NCBI GenBank assembly: GCA_022376465.1
Contig: JACDTU010000001.1
Span: 186,001-250,000 of the forward strand
Source: Cubamyces lactineus
Taxonomy: Eukaryota > Basidiomycota > Agaricomycetes > Polyporales > Polyporaceae
Direction of reading: 5' to 3'
Length of the DNA: 64,000 bases
In this document: piece after piece, positions 36,597 through 47,714 of the stretch
How the letters are laid out: each line of letters starts with the position of its first letter
Position numbering within the stretch: the first letter of the stretch is position 1
Made by a program: the position numbers and the translations under genes
Notes under the pieces: generated by a model
What the model saw: the letters and a program-made list of their open reading frames with translations, nothing else
Databases searched by the model: none
What the model was told of the DNA's origin: nothing

Positions 36597-38626
36597 GGAT
36601 TGACTCGGAAAGTTGAGACGATTCTCTGTAGGCTCCGTGCTCAAAGACAGAAAGGGGTGAGGGTTAGGTTGCAAGTATGACTGAGGCCACTGAGGCTATC
36701 ACCAGAAGTTACGGAGCGTTTCCTCCAATGTTCTCAGTGGCAGCTCTATACATAGCACAGGCAACCTGATGGCGGGCGTACTTGTTAGGGCCGTACCAAG
36801 CGACGCGGGTGCTGAGCTTTGACGCACCTTATGCACGCGGACAAGTTGAAGGCTACTCCGTGCATCCGTTGTCTGGTGGTACGATGTTCACCTGTCAGGC
36901 GGGCTTCAATACGATCTCTCATTGCGAATCCCATTATAGTAGGCGCGTGTTGTGCAGCAGCCAATAACACATACAACAGAGCGTTTGTCAGGGTATTCTC
37001 ATTGCGCTGCGTCGGCGTCTTCTAGTACAGTTCCATATACAGCTCAATAGATGCATGCTGCCGAGCGTCTAGTTCAGGTGCAAGTTCAATATGAGCGGTA
37101 AATATGAGCGGCAGATAGAACAAGGCGCCAGTACGGCACGTACCTGAACTGAACTAGTATTGCGAGGATACTAATGTTGACAGTGAGCCTGCGTTCCGAC
37201 AGTACTTTCTCACCTCCTCACCTCCTTCCGCACTCGCAACGTTGGTCGTAGGGTTGGTGAGCTGTTCAGCGCGCCTCTAGAACGTGATCAAGGCGTCGAT
37301 AACGGGATGCGCGTTGCGAGTGGGACTCAAGGAGTCCTGGAGGCCGGAAGATATTCGCAGAGTGCTGGAAGCATGCTTCAGCAGGAGCTGCGTGCTCCGG
37401 TACATGTGAACCAAGTGTGATCTCCGTTCGACGTTGAATGAGTACTGCCGGACTGCGGACGAGATACTCCTGAACGGCGCGGTGATATGGCGTGACGGCA
37501 GCTAGGGTGCCTGGAATGGAATCTCTGTGGTAGAGAAGACGTGTCAAGCATGTGTGCGTCTACTGAGCTCCGTGGATGTCCCGGCTGTAGACTGAGTGGG
37601 CTTGGAATGGCTTGAAGTGGCCGAGTCGGACAAATTCTGGCTTGTGAAATAGGTGTAGTTTGTAAGTGAGTATAGTATGACTGGTCTGTGATCGACAGCA
37701 TAGGGGTCTACGGCTCGGTGAGTATGCAACATGCTAGCTCCGTACAGACAATGCGTACCTAGAGAAAGCGGCTGTGGATGCGGACGACAGAAGCGGTCTG
37801 TTCCATCCGCTCATCGGATAGTGGTTTAGTCTGAAGCAGTGTGATCAGTATGCTTTTCCATATCTTTGGCACGTCGACTGCCGGCCAGATGAAGGACTCG
37901 CGTCCAAGCACTCGTTCGTGAAGAGGCAGCACGACAGCCAGTCGTGCGCACCACCGCTGGTATAGCGACTATAGCTGGCGCAAGAGAAGAATAGGATACC
38001 TGTATCCAGTCCCGCAGTAACCACAAGAGGCGATGACTGTCAATGACAATTGTCACCACACTCGAGTCTCCAAGGCGAGAGATCGGTGAGGCTGTGCGCC
38101 TTGAATGCACCGCGAGGTCCGCTCGAGCTGAGCGCCGACGAGTACTACTGAAGATCGAACCATTGTAAGAGCTACAAGCTGGTAGAATGTCTCAGTGGAC
38201 TAGCGTCTGGTCATGGTTCAGTTCGAGTTCCTCAGTAGTAGGAGGGTCCCAAGATGTGCTTTGTCATCCAGCACGTGACATCTCCAGGCGCGTTGAGATA
38301 CCCGTGGATGCGGCTTTCATGCACTCGAAGGGCTCTCGATGGGTATTGAGTGTCAGTGAACGAGGGGCTAGATGGAAACGACCTCGTCAGTATGATGGAA
38401 GGCCGAAACGGAATTCCTATATCAAGTAATTGGACGCTCGCTCAAAAGGGGAAAACAAGAATTGGCACCCTCCTGTAAGCTCGAGACATGTGAGACATGC
38501 AAGGTATCGTAATCTACACTACCAAATTTCTGACCATAGCTGCCGGAAACGAATACGTTTAACCTAGGTATTTTGGCATCCCATCGAGGAACATTTGCCC
38601 AATGTTCAACGCTCAGTGCTCAGCAC
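36597..38626. other. Intergenic stretch, no recognised gene
   Basis: About 2 kb between MFS A and DUF6534 copy E. Open frames are 60-110 codons, on both strands and without motifs. Confidence 0.5.
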
Positions 38627-38638
38627 TCAGCACTCAGC
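38611..38638. repeat. Seven-base tandem repeat over the stop of copy E
   Basis: Imperfect CAGCACT-type units (GCTCAGTGCT, CAGCACTCAG, CACTCAG) span the stop codon at 38627-38629. AGTGCT-C-AGCACT forms a short hairpin. The repeat sets the last residues of copy E (KAEC), so slippage could change the C-terminus. Confidence 0.6.
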
Positions 38639-40890
38639 CTTCGAAATGTTATCGTGGATGTACGTGATCGAAGACTCATGGCTCCGGCCCCCATGTACCT
38701 CGGTCTCTGCTGCAACCTTGATGCTGATGACAGACGGGCCGTCTTCGCGCGGATCCTGCAGCATCAAATGAGTTAATTGCCAAAGGCTAGAGTAGTGATC
38801 GAGTCGCTCTCACCCGAGGTACATTGAAGCGCTCCATGGTAGTAAGACGGTGAGCGCGCGCTATAGCGTTCCGCGCGTACATACTACTGTTGAAAACGGT
38901 GATGCCGCGACTGGCCATGGTCTTCCGAGTATTCAGGCTAGTCAAGAGCTTCGGTTAGGACGTGCACGGATGGAGAGAGATACAGTCACGTACACGGAAA
39001 GGAGGGTAATAGCGCGAACTAGAACGAAGGTGAGCTGAATACTACCCGAGCACAATCATGGAAAAGTGATGCGTTACATTTCAGTGTAATCAAGCCAAGT
39101 GTCGCCCAGTAGAGCTTCAACGGAAACCTGAGAGACTGTTCCACATCTACGATGAATGATAGGACTCCGCAAATCCACATATATGCTACTCACCATGATC
39201 GCAGCTAGCCATTGAAGAGTCCTGAGAGGCACGAGCATTAGACAGCCTCTCACTGAGCCGGAATTTGGTACCACACGAACCCGGTCAAGAGTCCTATAAC
39301 AATCAATGGATTGCGGGGGTTTAGTTCGCCGCGCTGAGTACGGATCGAAGACTCTACGCCCACATACCAGTGTTGAGTATGTATGTTATCGCGACTTCCA
39401 TCAGAGAGGCCCTGCGTCATGCTGTATCAGAACCAGAGTGACCATAGACCGCTGGTCATAGATTAGTAACGTTACCTGGAATGATCGGCTTGATCACGCA
39501 GCATGACGGTAATGAGAGCTGCAGCAAGTAGATAATCTGCGGAAGCGGCTAGGGCGAGAGATGCGCCCGTGATCCCTTTACTTTGCTCTCCAAATCGCAG
39601 AAATGTCTTGAGCTGAAACCTGCGACCAGGTGTAGATCAGCGTCGTCCAAGCAACACGCACGAGAGTTGCGAGCTCACGCTCTCGTCGTGACCGCTTTGA
39701 GAGCAATGGAAGGTTAGGACGAGTATGTCAACTCTTGAAGTACGACAGGCACAACGAACCTATTGTCAATCCTTGGGTTTATCGAGGGCGTGGATGTGCA
39801 TCACAATGCTGTCTATACTTCGTCGATATACAGCACGTACCATTGCTGGCCAAGAGGAGCGATATCTATGTCGAACACGCCAGTCAAACTTGACCGGAGC
39901 GCACGACGCTGAATCATGCGGACTTACCGACGTGAGCGCGACGATCCTCGACTTAACTCCGACTGTACACGTTCTGATGAGACAGTACAAGGGAAGAGAG
40001 TTGGCGTATCTGCGTACTCAGAGACACTCGACGCGCGCAAAAGCTGAAGCGAAGGTGTGAGCTCCAAGGCTTATATCCACATCCTGAGATCGAGCGTACC
40101 TGAAGGCAAGCAGCGAGATGATGCCCTGGGTAAGAACCCCTACGGTTAGACGAGGTTACTGAATTAGAATCTAAACAGTCCGCTCACAGACATAACCGGC
40201 TGAATCTGCAACATATCACATATCGTTCAGCGATCATACTACGTGCATAAAGGCCATGGAGGTCACGCGTACGTTTAACGACCTAAACCATCCCGATAAT
40301 AAGCATGCTTCTATCACTCCGGAGAGCCGGGCACGTAGTGTACAGTGTACACCTACCAGACTCCATTTTGCATTACTCTCGGGTTGGCAAAATTTGTTAC
40401 CAGGTAGTGATAGCTACCACAGGTCATCAGCACCACTTCGAGAGAGCCATTCTTGATACTCACCACGTATGCATGGGGGCGATACTATGCAGCGTTTCAC
40501 ACAACCTGTCGCGCACTATCGGCAACCGAGGAATTCCACCTGAATTTTGGGTGCACTTACATGAGCATGACGACCTGCACAATCCCGGACGGCTTCATCA
40601 GCGAGAATACTAATCGGCATGCCCACCGTACTTACAAGAGCCTTGAGGAATGCGTGGTCTGCAGGATAGAGTCTCCGGTAGCGATAGAATTGGAGACAGC
40701 TAACCCCGTACAGGCTGCAGTATACCCATGAGTGATGAGTCTTTTCGAAATGGTATGGCTGCACTTAGTACATGAGACTGACGAACGTCCCGATCGTGTA
40801 TGTGCCGACGGTACCAGTCAGCGAGGGTAGGACAGGCAACTCCTCCACGAGAGCAGATTGCGTAGGCACGATGGAGCTTGTAGCGGACAT
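38627..40890 (-). CDS. DUF6534-type multi-span membrane protein, copy E
   Basis: The start at 40890 gives MSATSSIVPTQSALVEELPV, then TVGTYTIGTFVSL; exon 2 reads LYGVSCLQFYRYRRLYP. The 14-nt micro-exon is 40561-40574 (V-V-M-L), followed by LCETLHSIAPMHT and YHYLVTNFANPRVMQNGVW. The 10-nt micro-exon is 40273-40282 (W-S-L-N), then IQPVMS. The 3' part has LNTRKTMASRGITVFNSSMY and ARAHRLTTMERFNVPR. The last exon DPREDGPSVISIKVAAETE ends KAEC with the stop inside a short tandem repeat. It is close in structure to copies B and C. No break was seen in the exons I followed. Function unknown. Confidence 0.82.
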
Positions 40891-43655
40891 ATCCAGGGCG
40901 CGAAGGGGACTAAACCAGGGGGCTAGCAGGGGGTCCTATAAGAACGAATCGATCATCGCTCTCCGTCCGGTTGATTGCACAAAAGGAATGATATCGGGAA
41001 CTTGTCTTTGGAGAAGCGGACCGCAGCGCTCTTCTGAAGTACCAGCGGCATCTCCTATTTGATAGCCCACCAGCCAGGATGGCATGAGCATCATATGCGG
41101 CGGTAGATGTGTGGAGCGCGCGCACCAAGGCTGTGTTCCCTCTGCGACTCATGAGCTCACGAATGAGACTCACGAGAATAGTCCTTGCTCCCAGGCACAA
41201 GAGGGCCGGTAGCTTCTCTTGCAGGGCATACACTGACGTCGACGTCGATGTGAAAGGACTAATCAGAACCCATCATCGTGAATTTTGGAACCTCAGGAGA
41301 TGGCAGTGCACGTTAGAACACGCCTCCCAATATCGCCGGGAGCTCCTCAGTTCGGGTGGGGAACGGCGTGTGCGGAGACGGGCGCGCTACATAGCAGTGC
41401 TCAGTCGCTGGTGAAGGGCTCCAGTCAGCCGTACCCTGTGCATTCAGCTACGTAGATGCTGCCGGTCGTGTGGAAGCTTCGGTCAAGCCAGCGAGAAAGG
41501 ATGCTGAGGCATGCACGCTTCGCATCTCCCGCTTGACCTGATTACATCTGTCAAACAGACAGAATGCCATCTACTGTTCACACGTCTCCGCCATCGGTGG
41601 GCACGAGTCCTGCTGGACACGAAGCTTCCCACGTCGGCCCGAATATGGTTATGACGATGGTGCCGTAGGAACATCCAGCCGATCTGGGGCATGGTCTATT
41701 CCGATTGAGATTCAAGAGCCTACGGACAACAAACGTTAATGCCGCAAGGTTGATAGATGCAGAGTAAACGAAGATAAGTACCTGGCGTGCTAACGAGCGG
41801 GAGTGCGCCGACAACACGCTGAAATGCCGCGGCGCACGTTCCTCGAACACGGAAAAATATTCAAGTCTCCATAACACATTGACTTGTTCGACTGGGGCAA
41901 TCTCTGGAGGTATGTGAGCTTCAAGTATCCCATGTTCGACCTCTTGCACGTTACGGCTGGTGCCTTCCGCCAGGATTCTCCGGTCGCAAAGTTGTGCGCG
42001 CGCAGCAGTAATGACGGTCGAGGCGAGTGACGGAACGCGATTCTGCTTCTACACTCCGGCAGGGAGCTTGGGTGACAAGATTGAGCTAGCACGTGTAGGG
42101 AGATATTTCAGCTCGGTGAGATACGGGAAACCTAGCATGGCCGCTTCCATCGACTCAGGCCTGGCACTGCATCTGAATGGTTGCACACCAGAGAACCCGA
42201 AGCTAGGTAGGCTGAGAGGCGCCCCTATGAGCGTCACCGTTACATTTGTCACGCAACTACGACTAAGTAGTCACTTATCCTGAATCAAAAGAGATGTGTT
42301 ACCAAGCTTATGTACGGCGTGCTATTGACTACTAAGCTCTGTCGGAGCGACTCTAACGCTGACCAGTTCGTGCTGAAAAGACACGTAAATTCAGTTTATA
42401 CTTGCTTTAGAACGGGCGGGCGGCGCCGCCCCGGGTCCGATTCTTCCACAAGAGGTCTCATTGTGATTTGCTTGCGCGACCTAGAGATGTAGAGCTAGCA
42501 CCTATCATAATATGGCCAGCCACAACCTCTTATTCCTTGGGCGAGGGTGCGCAGCGTTCAGTACTTGATCTCCCCTAGGCAGACATACCGAGGCGCTCTA
42601 TGGAGGGGGACGAGCGCTACGAGCATTCAGGGTCATAACCAAAAATCAATTGCTTTCAGGCAGACACAGAAGTATGTGGGCGCCGAGGTGATTGCACGCA
42701 TAGGTAAATGAGAGGTAGCACAATGTTTTACAACCATGAACTCAGCACTGTTTACAGAAGAGTGTCTAGCGCAGGTAAAAATTCGAGCAGCAGATCTTAT
42801 ATCGTTGCCGTGGACGGTGCCCAACGCGCCTTTCCTCTGTGCACGCCTTACCCTCCCTCCGTCTTCTCCACCATGTCCGTGTCCACCGACTCAACTTTGG
42901 CGACTTGCGGACGGCCATGTGATCTTTCAGTATGGAGAGTTTGTTCGCTTTGACTCACAAGATATGCTCGGAATTTCAGGGTGAGAAGCGGGTCCTCGCG
43001 CAAGGCGAGGTTCAACAAATCACAGGCAACATGGGTCGACGAAAGCCGTTCAATGAGGGCAGGGAAGAATCCGGGATACAATTCGGGTCCGCACGGGTGC
43101 ATACCAGAGATTGAAGAAATTACGGGAAATGCGGGCCGGCGAAAGCCACGAATACGCGCCGGGAAGAAACCGGAAGCCAACATGGGTCCGCACGGGTGCA
43201 CAAAAGGTCACGTGCGGAGGCAGGCTCAAGGTGCGGTAAGATAACCGATTCTATGAGAAGAATCGGAACTTGTACATGTCGATGAGCTGTCGACTTCCGA
43301 GCTTGTCTTAGCAGCTAGTGAATACTAAGTACTGAGACTGAAGTATGCTTGTCCACTAACGGTATCGGAGGGTTCTCAATACTGCACGCAGGACGAGGTA
43401 CTCATGTGCCTCGCTATCAATGTCAATGCATAGATACATACCAATCCTCGTAAGCCGTAACAGCCGCACGGTATGCGGGTCAGACAGTACTGCTCGATAA
43501 TGATATCACTGCTCTCGAGGGCGTACGACACACGGCCAGCGTTCACGCCGAGACCCGACAGCCACATCTCAAGAGCTCACAGCGCGAGCTTCTCCAACAT
43601 CACACAAAACCCTCCAGCGTGACACCGTCGTGCCCTCTCTCGCGCCCCGGACGCT
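40891..43655. other. 2.8 kb stretch without a recognised gene
   Basis: Several minus-strand frames (40910-41233, 41578-41949, 42049-42252) are open and fairly well composed, and could be exons of an unknown gene. I cannot link them by convincing splice sites or match them to a family. It also contains the 14-base palindrome GGGCGGCGCCGCCC (42418-42431) and the tandem repeat at 43018-43201. Confidence 0.45.
43018..43201. repeat. Two imperfect tandem copies of a ~100-base unit
   Basis: Unit 1 (from 43018) and unit 2 (from 43118) share, in the same order, ATYACRGGMAA, GGGYCGRCGAAAGCC, AGGGAAGAA or GGGAAGAAAC, and GGGTCCGCACGGGTGCA. Offsets between matching words are 99-100 bases. The two plus-strand frames across it are both open, so it could be coding, but no start or splice context was found. 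Confidence 0.8.
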
Positions 43656-45827
43656 TCATGTGCGACTGGCACGCGCGGTGTCCGAGTCAGAGCATGGCAG
43701 CTCGGTTAGGTCCACAGCGTCCTTCACGCCGGCGCTCTCCATGTCGGACCCCGCGGTCTTCGACAAAGGCGCACCCTCGAGCCCGTACGTGTCGTCCGTC
43801 TGCCGCTGCATGGGCACCTCCCGGAGTGCGAGGGTTGTGACGAACGCCGCGGCGGAGAAGCCGATCATCGCCTTCCACACGAGCGAGAGGCTCGCTGCGA
43901 ACGCGTCGCGCACCTCTGCACGGAGCGGGTCTTCCAGATGGCGGATCGCGGGGATGGCCGCGTACGCGATCTCGATCCCTTGAGGGAATTGCGAGAGGAA
44001 CGCTTCAGGTAGTCTCTTCTTGAGCTCGTTCTGGAGAATGCTGGCTGAGATTGTAACGCCCCACGTCTGCAAAAGGGGGCCAGCAAGATGAGCTCACACC
44101 TGGAGCACCAACAACCACAGTGGTATATAGTACGCACTTGGGCAAAGACTCTGCTAAAGTTGTAAAACGCAAGCGCTGGCGCTGCCCTGGTAACGGGCAG
44201 AGGGGCTAAGATGGGGAAGACTGTGCTTGCCCACTGGGAAAAACGTTAGTTGCGGGTGTGAGTACGTATAGAGCGAATTCACATACCACGATGCCAATTC
44301 CTGCAGCAGCAATGATTTGGAAACCAACCCACTGCGCCGTCCGCGAATCTGCCTTGAGCAGCGACAGCAACCCACAGCCGATGATACTCAACGCCCAGCC
44401 AACGTAGTTGATAGGTCGGTATTTGTTGGTCGCTTTGACCAGAATACCACAGAAGATCGAAAAAGGAGAGACTATGAACGTTGTCGCGAATACCTTGACG
44501 CTCGATTGGATGGGAGTCGCGTCCATGCATGCCTGGAAATAGACTGGGAGATAATCTGCATCCGCTATCAGGCCGGTATCACAACATTCATGGTCTGTAG
44601 AACGACTCACATATGATGGAGATGCTCACGATGCCATGGAAGAACGTCCCGAGGTAGCTACGCGACCGTCACGTCAGAGATTACACGAGTAAGCTGTTTA
44701 TGGCACATACCCGCAGAAACTCGTTCGATTGGCCATGATGTCCAATGGAAGTATGGGCTCCCTGGCTACGAACTTCTCATACAAGACAAATATCACGAGA
44801 AGCAGAGCACCGATGATGAGAGGTGCCAAGACGTGTGCAGAGCCCCAGGGGAATTGGATACCTCCCCATGTCAGTGCGACCAGAACCAACGTGGTGCCCG
44901 CAATGGCTAGGAATGCGCCACTGTAGATGATCAGTATGAACGGTCGCTGCGAAGAGCGGTTGAGCATCATACGCACAACCAATCAATCTTGGACAACTTC
45001 TCCAGGAGGGTGCCAGGAGGGGTTTTCACCCGGAGGAACAGCGTGACCAGGGTGAAGGCAATACCAGATAAGGGCAAGTTGAGGTCTGGACGAGGGCGGC
45101 TCAGTCAGGCCACTGGTGCCTGAAGGCGATAGACATACAGAATAACCATCGCCATGTAGCCTTCTCGGCAAGCGAGCCACCCTGAATGAGAGAAAGCGCT
45201 CAAGAGGTGTCGTAGGGTCGAGTTGATATCCACCTACAATGGACGGACCGACTGCAGCAGCGATGGCGTATGTCATGATCAAAAAGCCTTGATACACTCC
45301 TCGCTCCGCTAGAGAGACCAGGTCGGACAAAATGATAGAGGCCAAGTTGATGATTCCTCCACCGCCAATACCCTGCACAGCTATATGAAGACTTTGTTAC
45401 TGCGCTGTAGTACGTAAGCGGAGTGAAGAGTGGACACACTCCTTGCAGCGATGAGCCAGTTCATGGTCTGCGCAGAGCCAGAGAGCGCGCTCCCGACGAA
45501 GAAGAAGCCGACGCAGATCATCATCGTCGGACGGCGACCGAGGGTATCGGCGAGTTTGGCGGTGAATGGCATGATGGCTGCGGCAGCTAGCCCGTATGCT
45601 GCACCGACCCAGACGAAGTCGTTGCCGCCATGGAGCTCATCGGTAATGGTGGGGAGAGCGGTCGAGACGGCAGTGACATCGAGGGCGCTGAGGAAATTGC
45701 AGACAATGACAGCCGAGAAGGAGAGCCAGAAACGCGAGCCCTTGGGCGCCTTTTCGGGGGGAAGGTCCGGCATTGGGGGGAGGATATGGACTTGTGAGTT
45801 GGTAGGAGGAGGGGAGGAGAAGACCAT
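43656..45827 (-). CDS. MFS drug/metabolite efflux transporter B (14-span DHA2 type)
   Basis: The start at 45827 gives MVFSSPPPTNSQVHILPPMP; a Pro-rich cytosolic leader runs to SRFWLSFSAVIVCNFLSALD. Then come VGAAYGLAAAAIMPFTAKLA, motif A LADTLGRRPTMMICVGF, SALSGSAQTMNWLIAARS, GIGGGGIINLASIILSDLV, ALTWGGIQFPWGSAHVLAPL, DYLPVYFQACMDATPIQSS, YVGWALSIIGCGLLSLL, WGVTISASILQNELKKRLPE and VWKAMIGFSAAAFVTTLAL, with stop at 43656. The motif order equals MFS A, with which it shares ancestry, but the sequences differ at many positions, so it is not a recent copy. It is expected to be a plasma-membrane proton antiporter. An upstream in-frame extension to 46178 crosses a hexanucleotide repeat and is probably 5' leader. 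Confidence 0.9.
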
Positions 45828-45894
45828 GGCTGGGAGGAGGCCTCGAGGGTTCGGGCGGAGAAGGATGCTAGGGTGGCAGGGCAGCTCGAATGAA

Positions 45895-45928
45895 CGGATA
45901 CGCATTCGTATTCGTATTCGTATACGCA
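45895..45928. repeat. TATTCG hexanucleotide microsatellite
   Basis: Roughly five units of ATTCGT with end variants, flanked by ATACGC and its complement-like GTATACGC. It lies about 70-100 nt upstream of the MFS B start, probably in its 5' leader. Being a 6-mer it leaves all frames open, which inflates the frames seen here on both strands. Confidence 0.8.
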
Positions 45929-46677
45929 TGCTGCGTGTGAAGAGGCGGCGAGGGGCGCTAAATCGGGTCTGCATCGTGGGATGGAAGCACGCCTCTCCTT
46001 CTCCTGTGCACGCTGCCCCGTCAAGAGCGCCGACGCCGGCCCCAGCAACCGATCCGGCAGCCATTCTTCCCATGCGCCCACAACGAACCAGGCTGGCTCG
46101 CTGCTCCTTACCCACGTCCTCAACTCCGGGTCTCCGAGTCGCACCCCGTCCGTATGCCGTGCTTGCAACCGGTACCATCGTCCATCACCGCATGCGGATT
46201 CGGTGAGGGGCCTTACCCGGTGCGCGTACCTTGCAAGCATGCTGGTTGTGCCCTAGAATCCTGTCATGAGCAAGATCACACACCGTCTCGAGGCCATGGT
46301 TCCTCCGGAGCCAACGGCGCCGTGACGCGCCATAATCCGCATCCATCCACGCGGTGCCCGTCGCCGCAACTCCATACACCCGCGGCATCATTTCCTCTGA
46401 GTTCATCTTTCAGCCCTCCTGTTGATTGAGCATAATAGGCAGTGAACCACCGCGGAACGCTTGGTCCGGCAGTCTCTCTGTCATCGAGTCAGTACGACGG
46501 TACGTTTGATCCCCCACCTACTCACATGAAGCCAGTGCATCTTCTCACCGTTAACGCATCTAGAAGCCGACAGCTCGTCACATTGCTGCTTATGGAGACC
46601 AAACCTTGACCAAGACGACGGTGTGGATTGTGAGGGTGTGTTCAGCGTGAGAAACGAGCCGTCCGGTTCCTTGTAAA

Positions 46678-46691
46678 GGAGTTCGAACTCC
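46678..46691. other. Perfect 14-base palindrome
   Basis: GGAGTTCGAACTCC is its own reverse complement. It lies in the spacer between divergent MFS B and DUF6534 copy F, about 1 kb from either start. It could be a dimeric regulator site or chance. Confidence 0.4.
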
Positions 46692-47714
46692 GAGACACTC
46701 CGAAAGAGTTCTGGCCATCACTTCAACTTGGCCATCGGTGTCAGACTGCCCCTTAGCTGCGCTAGCTTCGCGGATTCCTACTCCTGCCATGAGTCTCGAG
46801 TGAAGCCGAGGAATCCGCATACGCCTCTTGACCAGCCTAGCTACGTATCTCAACTAGTAGCAACTCAAAATCCTCAAAAGCAATCAAAATGAACCGCATG
46901 TTCATCATGTTCTCATGCTCAACGTCAACGTCTAATGGCGCACTGCCCTGGCTATAGTTTGCCGTCGCGCCTGCTTGGTCTAGAATTGATACTGCGATTG
47001 TTGAATGGAAGCTCTCTGCATGTATCACCTGGGCGAACTTGGGCGGTACGCCCAGCATTAACCTCGGCAGATGTCTGTGAGCGTCTCAATCGTATACGTC
47101 TCCTCTGGTGCTAACAGACTCACAGGGGCCTGTCTAGGAGCGTTTTGCTGCTTTCTCTGCACGCTCCCGACCTGCAAACTCGGCATGACGGTTTTGAGTT
47201 TTGCTTTGCCAAAGGGTAGAAGCCCGCTTGATTTCGCTGACTACCTCAGCAGAGCAACGTAACCAGCCTATATGCAGTGGCTTTCATCCCACACACATGA
47301 CAGTTCGACGTTCAATCGCCACAACCGCTAGCATTGGCGCTCTTTCAAGGTGCATATGCTCAGTTGATTGTATCACTCAGTCACCGAGTCTTAGTGGACA
47401 GGCCGGTGAAGCTGTGTATTCGGACGTCACCGCTCTGCGGATGATCGAGCAGTTTTCGCGATGCTGACCCAGGCTGGGCGGCCTCCAGGACGGTGTTATT
47501 ACTCCTCTCGCGCGCCCGTGAACACTCCCATGGACACATAGAGAAGGTCGCTTGCGCTGCATGGCGCCTCTCGACGCACGCCGGACCAGTACCGATTGAG
47601 CGCGAGGAGATGATGCTCGTCCCATCGCGATGAAGATAATGACAGATGCTCTCGCAGCTCAAATACACCTTCTCTCCTCCCTTTCCACCTTAGACCCATC
47701 GCAAGAGCGCAAGC

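Larger units (their letters stand above)
45828..47714. other. Spacer between MFS B and DUF6534 copy F
   Basis: About 1.9 kb serving two divergent genes. It holds the hexanucleotide tract at 45895-45928 and a 14-base palindrome at 46678-46691. Two minus frames (46837-47058, containing DVDVEHENMMNMRFILIAFE, and 46590-46853) could be exons of a small unknown gene; the evidence is too weak to call it. Confidence 0.45.

Noticed and set aside
45430..46206. Plus-strand frame of 258 codons
   Set aside because: It is antisense to the first exon of MFS B and crosses the hexanucleotide repeat, which is open in all frames.
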